From positions 36,973,338 through 37,037,337 of the forward strand of contig NC_091134.1 of assembly GCF_041381155.1 (NCBI RefSeq): DNA of 64,000 nucleotides, given 5' to 3'. Under the pieces are notes generated by a model, which saw only the letters and a program-made list of their open reading frames with translations, searched no databases and was not told where the DNA came from. A program made the translations under genes and the position numbers. Origin of the DNA: Argopecten irradians (taxonomy: Eukaryota > Mollusca > Bivalvia > Pectinida > Pectinidae). Positions 25,251 to 38,759 of the stretch are shown here, in pieces; the stretch's first letter is position 1; each line of letters opens with the position of its first letter.

Positions 25251-27090
25251 GCCTATTCAAATCGCCTTTTGTCTGTAGACCGTGGTCCGTCCATCTCTCC
25301 AACTGTTAACTATTCTTGTTGCCGCTATTAAGGTCTTTTTCAAATTTGATATGTAGGTTGCCTTAGGGCTCTAGTTGTGCATACTGCATTTTGTGATCGA
25401 TCGGTCAATAAGATGGCCACCAGGCAGCCATCTTGGATTTTGATAGATAAATTTTGTTACCCCTATTTCTTAGAAAGAACTGAAGGGATCTTTCTCAAAT
25501 TTGATATGTAGATTGCCCTAGAGCCCTAGTTGTGCATATTGCCTTTTTGGACCGATTGGTCAACAAGATGGCCGCCAGGCAGCCATCTTGGATTTTGATA
25601 GTTAAAGATTCTCAGAAAGTACTGAAGGGATCTTTCTCAAATTCCATATGTAGGCTCTCCTAAGGCCCTAGTTATGCATATTGCATTTTGGGATCGATCG
25701 GTCGTTGGATTTTAATAGCTAAAGATTGTTATCGCTCTTTCTCAGAAAGTACGTTGAAAAATGACCCCGAAAACCGTTGAAAACTGAACTTTAGCGCACT
25801 TTTCACACCGACCCGTTGAAAATGGACCAACACACAACACAACAACACACAACACACACACACACAATATCACACTACACACAGCACAACCACGCAACAA
25901 CAACAACACAACAAAACACAACACACACAACACACGAAAACACCACACACAACAACACGACACAACATCACAACAAAACATCATACAACAACACATTACA
26001 CAACACAAGAACACACAACACAACACACCACAACACACAACACAACACAACACACACACACACAACACACAACACACAACCACGCAACAACAACAAAACA
26101 CAACAACAACAAAAGACACGACACCACCACACAACACAACATCACACAACACAATACCACACAACAACACAACACTACAATACACAACACAACCACAACA
26201 CACGACAACAACACACAACACAACCACACACCTCACAAAACCACAACACAACACAACATATCACACAACAACACGACACACAACAACACAACACACATCA
26301 CAACCACGCTACAAAAACACAACACCACACCACACAAAACACAGCTACACAGCATCCAACAACACACAACACAACACACCAATATCACACAACATAACAA
26401 CATAACACAATAACACAAAACACAACGATGATAACAATACAAAATTTCAATTCAAATCACGATGATTACGTAATTTAGATACCAGCACAGAAAGGGGGCC
26501 TATATTAGGAATGGCGATAACAGAATTCGAAAATTATGTTTGTGCAACAGCTACATATGTGAATGCACTTAGGTCATTTTCAAGAGACCATCCGTTGAGA
26601 GTTTGCCAAGGTCATTTTTCAACGGTCATTTTTCAACAGACCTGTCGTTGAGAATTGACCCTAGACGCTGTCAATCTTCAACGGCATGTTCAATTTTCAA
26701 CGGCATTCGGGGTCCGTTTTCAACGTTGAAATATGACCCGAGACCAACTTTCAACGGAGGTCCATTTTCAACGTTACACCGGCCGCCATCTTGGATTGTG
26801 GTAGTTGAAGTGTGTTACCGCTATTTCTCAGACAGTACTTAGGGAATCTGTCATAAATTTCATATGTAGGTTTATCTCGAGCCCTTGTTGTGCATATTGC
26901 TATTGGGACCAATCGGTAATAAAGATGGCCGACCGACCGCCATTTTGGATTTTGGTAGTTGAGGTTTGTTAACGCTATTTCTCAGAAAGTGCTGAAGGGA
27001 TTTTTCTCAAATTTCATTTGTAGGTCCCTCTAAGGCCCAAGTTGTGCATATTGCATTTTGGGACCGATCGGGCAACAAGATGGCTGATCT
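25230..27090. repeat. Tandem ~160-bp 'gccatcttggatttt' copies, split by an insertion
   Basis: Each copy has 'aagatggc(c)gcc', 'agccatcttggattttgata', 'tctcagaaagtactgaaggg' and 'ctcaaatttgatatgtaggt'. Three copies lie before 25750 and two after 26775; the break is a foldback insertion. Confidence 0.75.
25752..26773. mobile_element. Foldback element with CGTTGAAAA arms and (ACAAC)n core
   Basis: The left end carries repeated CGTTGAAAA-type words (25752, 25783, 25812) and the right end carries the complement TTTTCAACG many times (26585-26773). The core (25830-26440) is ~600 bases of nearly pure A/C sequence (acaac, acacaac). The element sits inside a 'tctcagaaagta' repeat, so insertion is clear. 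The long Cys/Val- or Thr/His-rich frames are low-complexity artefacts. Confidence 0.75.
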
Positions 27091-27159
27091 CTTGTTTGTT
27101 GGTGATGTCTGAGAATACAATCCAACACATTTCTCACGTGTATGTATGTATGAAGTATG

Positions 27160-27470
27160 CCATGCCCCAACCCTGTACAAAGTTGAAGAAAATGGGCTAG
27201 TGGCTACCGGTTCTTTGTTCTTTCTAAAACATTTGCTAATTCACCAATCATCATTTCAAGGCACCTGCTGTACTTTTATTGTAACACGCGCAAGATTTCC
27301 TTGTTGGTTGCACAATAAGCATTCTGAACTCTCAGTCAATCCCCACCTTCGGAATTTCAGCGAACATATGGAAATCTTTGAGATAATCTTGATCATCTTC
27401 ACAAGGGCTTGCTGGCGATTCATTCTAGTACCACTACTGTCAATGAGATAAATTTCCTGGTGTGGTTTGA
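27160..27470 (-). pseudogene. Decayed reverse-transcriptase-like ORF fragment
   Basis: The minus-strand reading gives LKFRRWGLTESSECLLC followed by NQQGNL. This resembles the C-terminal 'RWG.T....C.LC...G.L.H' region of retroelement polyproteins abundant in bivalves. Stops and frameshifts follow. Related debris may extend to about 28000, but I could not read it securely. Confidence 0.4.
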
Positions 27471-28439
27471 GTCTTTAAGGCTTGCATCGAACATGGATGT
27501 CTCTGATAATTGATCTGATTCTTAACAATAGAGGGAAATCTTTCTTTCTGGATTCACATTGAAAATTTCCCGAATTCCCGGTCCCTCCAACTTCACTTTT
27601 GCCAGGGGCATTCAGTACGATACTCACCCGAGGGAATATCTATACTGTACTGAATACCTTTGGCTAGCGAAGATGGTCTTTCTTGATGAACAGGCTTTAG
27701 CGTGTGTTGTGTTGCGTGGAAGTCGACTCCCAAATAGCGTCTTGGTATTTAGTCTCTCTGTCTGCTGGTTTGATGATAAGGTGAATCTCCATCACTAAAA
27801 GTACCCCCTATGCCTGTTGAAGTGATGTCTCCCACCGAGAATTAAAGCTGGATTTCGCTTAAATATTTTCTAACAATTTCCTTGATGTGGTCCAGGATAT
27901 ATGGTGGTGCGGTATGGATCCATCTACTTGGTATATGCATTGGAGAAGTGCAGCGATAATACGCCCGTAGAATCATTAAAACTTCCTTTATTAGGCAAAA
28001 AAGTATTCGTTAGCTGTCATTAAGGTTACAGTGTGCTTGAAAAGTATCTCTTCTCTGCTTCAAAAAGGAAATGACCCCAATAGGTTTATGTTCTTTGAAA
28101 TTCTTGTCTTTCAGAAAAACCTCTATGCTCTATTCGAATTATTCCATATCGTACCTTTATTCCAGAAGACATTAGACAGTGTAAGGTATACGAATAGGTC
28201 CTGTGGCAGTGAAGACTTCCTTCAGGTTCAGTATCCTCGGAGCAAAGAGCGAAAAAAAGTCTTTGTGACTCTCTTGAAATGAAATATAAACTAGCAAACA
28301 AAATGTTAAAGTAATTAAGTCTCTGCCATAGTATATTTCTTTTTTTTATTCAAAGCATTAATATAGAGACTTTATTTTCTCACAAGGACATAATAATAAT
28401 TATTTATCCCGAAGAAGTTACCGTATACAAATTAATTCT

Positions 28440-28610
28440 AGAACAAAGTACTTTTTAGGCAAAAACATTCTCGCTCTTAGCTTGGCGCATGGTCGCTTTT
28501 CACCTGGTGCATTGTCCGGTTCTTCGCTTGGTACATTGCCTTGTTGCACCGTTGCTCTTCGCAAGGCGCTAAGTCGCTCTTACCATGGCGCGACATGACC
28601 GAAAGGTCAC
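28440..28610. repeat. Degenerate ~28-bp 'cttggcgcatggtcgctctt' repeat
   Basis: Five or six imperfect units of 'cgc(t)tggcgcat(t)gtcgctctt'. Period and copy number are approximate. Confidence 0.45.
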
Positions 28611-28619
28611 AATAAATAG

Positions 28620-29640
28620 ACCAGTGACATAAATAGAACAGTAATATAAATAGATTATCTGAAAAAGGTTGGTAACTTCAAATGATTAATGATATATACT
28701 AGTCAATGCACGTAGATCAGTTGTATGCTAATAAAAGCTCCGTGAATAGGCTAGTGACATAAATAGGTCGATACTTAAAACCACTAAGAAGAACACCGAT
28801 TAAGACAATAGTTGACTAAGGTTTTATCGTAGATTGCATGATGATCAACAATTCAAGCGCACGCCTTCCTTCTATGACGTCTTTGGCTTGATTGCAATAT
28901 GTATGTTATTACCCCCTGCGAGACCTCAGCAAAAACGACCATCAAAATGCCATACATAGATAGGTTTAATCAGGTTTGTCGTGGTAGAGATGTATTATAT
29001 GGAGAGGACAAGAAGGGAGGTCATTATTCATGGCGGTACGACAGTCGTGAAGGTGCCGACCGTTAAGTAAGACTATCGCCAGCGTGATTTATCGGTAAAA
29101 CCATTTACATCCCAGTAATTTGATTACTAGTCTGTGCACGGCCGTCCGATAGTGGCGAGATACAGAGGTCGCTAGTTACCACTAGTGACAGATTTGTTTT
29201 CCTGGAAACAAATTGTTTGTAATTGAATAACGATGTTTGATCAAGCTATATTAGGGTATCTGTAAATACTACATGTCCAATTAAGGAATGCTTCCATCAA
29301 AGTTATATAGGATCTTAGACCGGATTATCATTCTTAGAAATATCTTTTTGAGGACAAGAAGGGAAAATATGATACAATATCTTACGGAACAAAGGACAAA
29401 GATATAACAAATCAATGACAAGTTTCAATGCTAAATGTAGCGAAAATCCGAATAATTCTTTATCAAACAAGCTGTAAACAGTATGTTCAAAATGGAGACG
29501 GGAAGTGCCAAGGTCTGTGATTTCTCCACAAATTTTACTACGGTTCCAAAATCCTTTACATCGTCAAATAACTCTGGCTATTTAAAAGACGTAAAGAAAT
29601 CCAAATCAACGAAATCGCATACTGACCATGGAGATACATA
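28620..29640. other. Intergenic, no gene seen
   Basis: AT-rich sequence with no exon-like conserved reading, between the degenerate repeat and the 31-bp array. Confidence 0.5.
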
Positions 29641-32600
29641 CTGAATCACACATTGATCATCAGGAGACATGCTGTACCGCACATAGATCACCAAGAGACA
29701 TACTGTACCACACATTGATCACCAGGAGACATACTGTACCACACACTGATCAACAGGAGACATACTGTACCACACATTGATCACCAGGAGACATACTGTA
29801 CCACACATTGATCACCAGGAGACATACTGTACCACACATTGATCACCAGGAGACATACTGTACCACACACATTGATCACCAGGAGACATACTGTACCACA
29901 CATTGATCACCAGGAGACATACTGTACCACACATTATCACAGTAGAACATCTGTACACAATTGATCACAGAGACTACTGTACCACACATTGATCACCAGG
30001 AGACATACTGTACCACACATTGATCACCAGGAGACATACTGTACACACACATTGATCACCAGGAGACATACTGTACACACACATTGATCACCAGGACACA
30101 TACTGTACCACACATTGATCACCAGGAGACATACTGTACCACACATTGATCACCAGGAGACATACTGTACCACACATTGATCACCAGGAGACATACTGTA
30201 CCACACTATCACGGACATACTGTCAACATGATCACAGGAGACATACTGTACACCACACATTGATCACCAGGAGACATACTGTACCACACATTGATCACCA
30301 GGAGACATACTGTACACACACACATAGATCACCAGGAGACATACTGTACCACACATTGATCACCAGGAGACATACTGTACCACACACATTGATCACCAGA
30401 AAGACACATACTGTACAACACATTGATCACCAGGAGACATACTGTACCACACATTGATCACCAGGAGACATACTGTACCACACATTGATCACCAGGAGAC
30501 ATACTGTACCACACATTGATCACCAGGAGACATACTGCCCCGCATTGTTCACCAGGAGACATACTGTACCACACATTGATCACCAGGAGACATACTGTAC
30601 CACACACATTGATCACCAGGAGACATACTGTACCACACATTGATCACCAGGAGACATACTGTACCACACATTGATCACCAGGAGACATACTGTACCACAC
30701 ATTGATCACCAGGAGACATACTGTACCACACATTGATCACCAGGAGACATACTGTACCACACATTGATCACCAGGAGACATACTGTACCACACACATTGA
30801 TCACCAGGAGACATACTGTACAACACATTGATCACCAGGAGACATACTGTACCACACACATTGATCACCAGGAGACATACTGTACCACACATTGATCACC
30901 AGGAGACATACTGTACACACATTGATCACAGGAGACATACTGTACACACACATTGATCACCAGGAGACATACTGTACCACACATTGATCACCAGGGGACA
31001 TACTGTACCACACACATTGATCACCAGGGGACATACTGTACCACACATTGATCACCAGGGACATACTGTACCACACATTGATCACCAGGAGACATACTGT
31101 ACCACACATTGATCACAGGAGACATACTGTACCACACATTGATCACCAGGAGACATACTGTACCACACACATTGATCACCAGGAGACATACTGTACCACA
31201 CATTGATCACCAGGAGACATACTGTACCACACATTGATCACCAGGAGACATACTGTACCACACATTGATCACCAGGAGACATACTGTACCACACATGATA
31301 CACACGTAACATTGATCACCAGAGACATACTGTACCACACATTGATCACCAGGAGACATACTGTACCACACATTGATCACCAGGAGACATACTGTACCAC
31401 ACATTGATCACCAGGAGACATACTGTACCACACATTGATCACAAGAGACATTGATCACAATGTACAACACATTGATCACCAGGAGACATACTGTACCACA
31501 CATTGATCACCAGGAGACATACTGTACCACACATTGATCACCAGGAGACATACTGTACCACACATTGATCACCAGGAGACATCTGTACCACATGATACCA
31601 AAGACACATTGATCACCAGGAGACATACTGTACCACACATTGATCACCAGGAGACATACTGTACCACACATTGATCACCAGGAGACATACTGTACCACAC
31701 ATTGATCACCAGGAGACATACTGTACCACACATTGATCACCAGGAGACATACTGTACCACACATTGATCACCAGGAGACATACTGTACCACACATTGATC
31801 ACCAGGAGACATACTGTACCACACATTGATCACCAGGAGACATACTGTACCACACATTGATCACCAGGAGACACATACTGTACCACACATTGATCACCAG
31901 GAGACATACTGTACCACACATTGATCACCAGGAGACATACTGTACCACACATTGATTACGAGGAGACATACTGTACCACACATTGATCACCAGGAAAGAC
32001 ACATACTGTACCACACATTGATCACCAGGAGACATACTGTACCACACATTGATCACCAGGAGACATACTGTCCCACATTGATCACCAGGAGACATACTGT
32101 ACCACACATTGATCACCAGGAGACATACTGTACCACACATTGATCACCAGGAGACATACTGTACCACACATTGATCACCAGGAGACATACTGTACCACAC
32201 ATTGATCACCAGGAGACATACTGTACCACACATTGATCACCAGGAGACATACTGTACCACACATTGATCACCAGGAGACATACTATCCACACATTCATCA
32301 CCAGGAGACATACTGTACCATACATTGATCACCAGGAGACATACTGTACCACACATTGGTTATTTGGAGACATACTGTACCACACATTGATCACCAGGAA
32401 AGACACATACTGTACCGCACATTAATCACCAGGAGACATACCGTGCCACACATTGATCACCAGGAGACATCCTGTAACACACATTGATCACCAGGAGACA
32501 TACTGTCCCACATTGATCACCAGGAGACACACTGCCCCGCATTGTTCACCAGGAGACATACTGTACCACACATTGATCACCAGGAGACATACTGTACCAC

Positions 32601-32935
32601 ACATTGATCACCAGGAGACATACTGTACCACACATTGATCACCAGGAGACATACTGTACCACACATTGATCACCAGGAGACATACTGTACCACACATTGA
32701 TCACCAGGAGACATACTGTACCACACATTGATCACCAGGAGACATACTGTACCACACACATTGATCACCAGGAGACATACTGTACCACACATTGATCACC
32801 AGGAGACATACTGTACCACACATTGATCACCAGGAGACATACTGTACCATACATTGATCACCAGGAGACATACTGTACCACACATTGGTTATTTGGAGAC
32901 ATACTGTACCACACATTGATTTTCTGGGGAATCAG
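29640..32935. repeat. Large 31-bp minisatellite with a BclI-type palindrome per unit
   Basis: About 105 units 'cattgaTGATCA'-type: each reads 'attgatcaccaggagacata' plus 'ctgtaccacac'. Many units are identical over long stretches (31640-31880, 32100-32280). Frequent +2 variants have an extra CA. Several damaged units occur near 29935, 30210, 31295, 31440 and 31590. The last two units at 32350 and 32885 share 'attggttatttggagacata', so a terminal block was duplicated. Small ORFs inside are repeat artefacts. Confidence 0.95.
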
Positions 32936-33291
32936 CAACGATGGATGATACGCCTTAATGTTTCGCACACCCTCTACAAACTAAACATGACCAGCGTACA
33001 AACTAAAGAACAGTTATTGTGATATTGGTCGATTTCCGATTAAAGACCTTTGCTACGTCTCGGATATCCCCTAGGCCAAAAAATCTCCGGATGAATATAC
33101 AAAACAGTTTAAGAAGGGAGAAACACACATGGCTGAGGTCGATACGCCGTCAGAAGATCCGTAAATCATCGGGGACAATATCATCGGAGTAAGTTTCCAT
33201 GTTTGGCTGTCTGCGAGGCGTGCGTTTGGGAAACCAATCTTCTTCTGCTCGGCAATTCGTCTGAGAACTCTGACCCGCAGTTACATCATCT

Positions 33292-33316
33292 ATATATATA
33301 TATATATATATATATA
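33292..33316. repeat. (TA)n microsatellite
   Basis: A run of TA dinucleotides. Confidence 0.8.
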
Positions 33317-33319
33317 ACC

Positions 33320-36300
33320 CTATGAGTTTTAAAATTCTTGTTTGAGACGTATAACATATGGATGTGTTCAGAAACAAGACACATCTACATGGAATTAAAT
33401 TAGGCTCTAACAGGCTAAAGAAACCTGCATAAAAAAAGTCAAATTAGGCGGTTAGAACAGAGTTATGTGTAAAGTTCAAGGAAATCTATCGATTGGGAAT
33501 AGTCGCTGTTCAATACAAGCCTTGAGGGAGCTATATTTGGATTTCATCAAATTCAAGTTTCTAAGGAAGGGTTAATTTTCTTTTCCGCATAAATCAACTC
33601 ATGTGATGTAGTGGTTGTGCCAAATGTGTAAACAGTAGAGCCCATTTCTTTATTTTTTAAATTTTGCTTTATTAATTTTCGTTTCTGCTAATGTGATGTT
33701 TATAAATATTTCAAAATAATAAAAAATGAGCTCATTATATCACAGAATGCAGTTCACTGAAATAACGTGATGCGATCGATAAAGGAAACGATATCCTAGC
33801 CATCAATGATAAGTTGGATGCTGACGTGCACGTTGCTGCCAGACCGAGCCGCGATAGACAGCCAGAACTGCGTTCAGAGTACTATACCTTGATTGATGGA
33901 CACGAGATTTGACAGCTAGTGCAATATCAAGTTTCAATTTTTATATTGATATATCTTTGCAGAAATAAAACACTACCGGATTCAATGATCTTCGACATAT
34001 AAATGTATGGATGAACAATCCTCACATAAACGAGTCCATCCATTATCACAAGTAGACGCTGTCTGAGGATTGGTAAGTCCCTGAGGTGGAATGTTGTTTA
34101 TTTCAGACGTTTGTTTCATTAAAAAAATGATTTCCCATATATTAGTTCTCCAAAATCTCCCAATACCATATTACACATTTTATTCTTTGGAAAATCGAGA
34201 GACATTCCAAGTGAATAGTTGTCGAGCTTACAACAGTATTAAAACGCCGTGTTTTGAACCTTTCATGCATACCCTCGTTGTTGGATTATAAATATGTATG
34301 TGATACTTGAAACAAATAACATGGCAGACTCTTAGTGGCTCGTGTTATACTTTACTGGTAACGAGCTCAGTAGGGAGACCTTATAGCTACGCTGTAATTA
34401 ATATCGTGATGACTTTTGTTTCCACTTCAAACCGACGACGCTAGATCACCTATACCTATGTTATTCACATCTCTCGGGCGCCACAAATTTCTCAATTTAA
34501 TGGCCTACTACTTTTCCGAAACGGCATTTAACCTTTAAAATGGGAATGTAAAATGAGATCGATAAAAAGTTATTAACTTACTGTTAATACTACACTTATC
34601 ACCACCTTCTAAACATTTTGACAAAATAAATCAAATGTAAATTTTCATAAAGCGGGTCGTCTTATGCTTCCCGCCTTCGTCCTAAATACCGCGCGGTAGT
34701 AGACTATCACTTCGTCAGACGGCAAATCTCCACTGTAATCGGAAAAAATTGTTTCCAATCATTAATATTCTGAAATGTTTTGTGATTAAGAAAATTAAAA
34801 ATAAATAAATAAATAAACCAGATGCAGGCTTAAGACTAAATCCATGTATAACTTATTTGAATCAGGGACGTAACTATCAGTAAGAATCATAGAGACATAA
34901 ATCAAAAATCCCAACGTCGGATAGGATTTCGATTGGTGTTGTACCAATATATGTGAATGCAATTGACTTAAATATTGCTGAATCCTGGAACATGTTTAGG
35001 TTCATCTTTTTACATAGGTTAAAATTCCACTTCTCCCCTTTTTGTTTTATGAAATGAACGTTCACAGCTTTTAATACATTACCTTATGGTTCCGAATGTC
35101 GTGTATGAGACAGGGAACGCTTGATGTGCCCGAGTACCTGGTCCTAATATTTTTTTGCTTATTTCCATAACCATAACTATAGCAATATTTGTGTCTTTTG
35201 TATTATCAAGTTTTGCTGATATGACAGTTTTGCTTCTTTTTTGAAGTACCTTCACTGGCCCAATCTTCTTTCCGCCCTTTTGACCTTGTATGTGATGTTC
35301 ATCTCTGTTTACCCCCTCTCAGTACTTTAAAACCGATGAGTGCCAATTACTTTTAAACCTAATTTTAAGCTAGCGTCGATGATTTCGACCTTTATGTTTA
35401 TCATTACATTTTTTTCATTCCAAGCCATAAATTAACTTGGTGGAAGGTCTATGTGTTTGGTCTGCCAATAGGTGTCGTCTGCTCGCAAGTGTGTCGTCTG
35501 CTCGTAAGTATCCAGCTGATGAATCCCGATAACTATGACAGTTCATCCTTCTAATCCCCAGAAGCCGACAAACATCAGCAACAGAACTATGTAGGCAAAC
35601 CGGGTATATTTATACAAATCACTGTCTGCTTTTTTAATCAAAGTAATTCTGAGAATATTATTCAGTTTAATGTTCCGTTGCACGAACACGGAGGCGATTT
35701 TTACATACTGAAATAGAAAGATATGAGTAAAGGCACGAGCTATGGAATCCTTTGTGACCCAAAGGATGATGGTCAATTATCGCCCATCTCACTCCGGATG
35801 TTCCTTCATTAAATTGGATGGGCGTTTTTGACCCGTGAAGCCAAGAAGTTTTGATGAAATATTGGTGATTCCGAAGGAATGCCTTGGTCTGCTATTTGTT
35901 AGATTGCGGTCTGTGATTTCCCACCATCAACTAATCAAAGGTCTCATCTTCCCTCATGATCAAATGCTTCGTGGTTCCTTCCTAAAATCAATAGATAATA
36001 TAGATAACTCAAGTATGTATAAGTATTTCGCATTATACTGTATCTTGATTACCAAAGGTTAGAGAGAATATATTAATGCGAATAGCGATCAACCAGCTTG
36101 TGCGTATGATAGTGTCACGAACCACGTTATCATTATCCAACGAGGAAAACTCGAATCGCCAAGCCCCATGGCGGGATTAAAAACGATTACTAGTTTTCAC
36201 CTTCAAACACAGAAGGGAAGCCACGCTGCATGAGAGTATTATGGAAAAATGATTGGCAATCTAACACAGAAATTAGAAAACGCTTTGCTGCGTGAAATAA

Positions 36301-37130
36301 AAAGATGCAGTCACGAATTGAAAGCAGATTTGCATCAAAAGCCCTTTTTATCAAAATTACAAAACTCTGTTCTCAAAAAAAAAAAAAAAAAAAAAACCAC
36401 CAGAAGTGCGTAAAACGCGAAGAAGAATTAAAATTACAATCCATCGTCTTACAGTACGACAGTACCGGTCTTGTATCTCTCTGTTTCTCAGATTAAAAAA
36501 GAACACAATCATGACAAACAGTCTTAAATTGTTTCCACTTTGACATTACACGAAGATTGAAAGGGAGGCGTGATCATCGTATTTTATTTCACCTGCAAAA
36601 GTCAAAAACATCCCCATGACAACTCGTTTCACGAAATTTCTTCAACTGTTTCCCAGATATTTGTAAGTTCTGTGTGCTGTTTTTGTCAACTATTATTAAT
36701 GCCTAGGTCCGAATCTTCGATCTGCATATTGAGCTTTTGAAGCAATAATGCAAAGCTTTCAAATGATTTCAAAGCATATCTTTGGTTTACGATTTACTAT
36801 AAAAAGCTGCAGTAAAGTTTTGGGTCTCTTGCTTGTGATTGCGGAAGCGATCGATGTACAGAAGAAGAAAATTAATACTGAAGTGATAAAAACATTAAAT
36901 GATAAATCCTAAGCAGCACACACGCGAATCATTGATTAAGGCTTCAGTTGAGATCAGCGTTTACAGATAACGCCATCCACTATCATCAATTAATGGCATT
37001 AAATGTTTGCATTAACTGTTTCACAAATGATTGTCAGTTCAAACAATGATTCGATTATAGTCCTTCATTAAAACATTCTGTACCACCCATTTAGAGCTAT
37101 AATCAAACTCCGGTTCTGATATGGATGATC
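33320..37130. other. Intergenic, no gene seen
   Basis: About 3.8 kb of AT-rich DNA with an A homopolymer near 36378. I found no multi-exon homology on either strand, but divergent short exons could be missed by eye. Confidence 0.5.
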
Positions 37131-37234
37131 AGGCGAAGCTTTCTCTCTCTCTCTCTTTCTCTGAGAGCTTCGTATTATACTCGCGTGGCTAACATACCTC
37201 TGTAACGTTGCAAGTTTGGTACAAGTAAAGCAGT

Positions 37235-37760
37235 TGATTGTGCCCACACCCGCGAGCTTTGTACCCCGTTTATTGTGCCCACACCCGCGAGCTTTGTACC
37301 CCGTTGATTGTGCCCACACCCGCGACCTTTGTACCCCGTTGATTGTGCCTACACCCTCGAGCTTTGTGCCCCGTTGATCGTGCCCACACCCGCGAGCTTT
37401 GGTGCCCACACCCGCGGGCTTTGTACCCCGTTGAGTGTGCCAACACCCGCGAGCTTTGTACCCCGTTGATTGTGCCCACAGCCGCGAGCTTTGTACCCCG
37501 TGTATTGTACCGACACCCGCGAGCTTTGTACCCCGTTGATCGTGTCCACAGCCGCGAGCTTTGTACCCAGTAGATCGTGCCCACACCGGGGAACGTTGTA
37601 ACCCAATGTTGTAGCACACCCAATGATAATGCCCACAACTGGGAATTATTGTAGCTCAGTGATAGTGTCCATATCCAATATGCCCATATCGAACGTGCGC
37701 CAACACCAGCAAACGATGTTGCCCAGTGAATGTGCTCACATCCGCGAATGTTGCCCAATA
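37235..37760. repeat. 35-bp minisatellite, decaying rightward
   Basis: Unit 'cgcgagctttgtaccccgtt' plus 'gattgtgcccacacc', with starts at 37251, 37286 and 37321 giving the 35-bp period. About ten units are recognisable and divergence increases toward 37760. The 183- and 162-residue minus frames are artefacts of the period. Confidence 0.9.
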
Positions 37761-37879
37761 ATTGTGCTCAGGCTCCGGATATTGAAGCAGTCGTAGCCAA
37801 CCATGCTCATGTCAAGGAATGTTGTTGCTCAATGCTATTGTCCACACTACTGATGGATTAGTCACAGGTGGTTGGCGAG

Positions 37880-38095
37880 TTCCTATTTCCCAGAAATAAT
37901 GAATTCACTGAAAAATAAAGTCAATTTTTCAGTAAACTCCTTATTTCCGGGTCACAGGATCTCGCCTACCACCAGCGTTTTTTCAGTGAATTCTGTATTT
38001 CCGGGTCACAGTACCTCGCCTGACACCCGTTGTTTACGGTGAATTCTGTATTTCCGGGCCACAGGAATTCGCTTACTACCTGTCGTTATAGCCCA
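37880..38095. repeat. Three ~70-bp tandem copies
   Basis: Each has 'tcagtgaattctgtatttcc', 'gggtcacag' and 'ctcgcctacc'-like words. Confidence 0.7.
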
Positions 38096-38269
38096 TTGAC
38101 TGTGTGCACACTAGTCCTTTCTTAAAATTTGTTTCAGAATTATTCTTTTGCGCAACTAACAGGTGGGTTGTAGCTAAATTAGTAAACAAGAATTCTACGG
38201 AAGTGGATGTGTCGCCTGCACAGCAGTTCAAACATTATAAAAATAGTTAGTTATATAAGGGAAGATATC

Positions 38270-38700
38270 AAGTCCCGTAACTCTTGCAAATATTGACGGA
38301 TTTTGAACAGTATCAAACCCATGTGAGATCCTATTGATTTAAAGCAATATATATAATTTGGTTGAAATCTGAGCAGTAACCAAGATATTGTCTGTTTTGG
38401 TAATTATGAAGTCCCGTTACTCTTGCAAATATTGACGGATTTTGACCACTATAAATCTAATCCGAGATCTCATTGAAATAAAGCAATACATCAAAGTTGA
38501 AATCGAACAATAAATACTAATGTTATCGTGCCGAAATCGTTGATTTATCTGTTTTGACCATTTTAAAGTCCCGAAACTGCAAATATTGACGGATTTAACC
38601 AGAATCGAAATCATCCGAGATCTCATTGATATAAAGCAATAAAAAAAGCTAGTTTGGTTGAAATCGGACAATAAATATTTAAGTTATCCCACGTAAACTG
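38270..38700. repeat. Three ~150-bp copies of a dispersed repeat
   Basis: Shared words: 'aagtcccgtaactcttgcaa', 'atattgacggatttt', 'gagatctcattgatataaag', 'ggttgaaatcggacaataaa'. Followed by a GC-rich 'cgccgccaacgac' tail at 38705-38755. Confidence 0.7.
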
Positions 38701-38759
38701 TTTTCCGGACGCCGCCGCCAACGACACCGAAGCCGACGCCGACGTCGCCGACATAGTGA

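Noticed and set aside
25742..26442. Cys/Val-rich minus ORFs and Thr/His-rich plus ORF (170-193 residues)
   Set aside because: Pure A/C low-complexity core of a foldback element.
30146..32638. Small ORFs such as MCGTVCLLVINV
   Set aside because: Artefacts of the 31-bp array.
6995..32935. CRISPR array
   Set aside because: The units are direct tandem copies without unique spacers, and the genome is eukaryotic.
37068..37758. 183- and 162-residue minus ORFs with GTKLAGVGTI repeats
   Set aside because: Artefacts of a 35-bp minisatellite.
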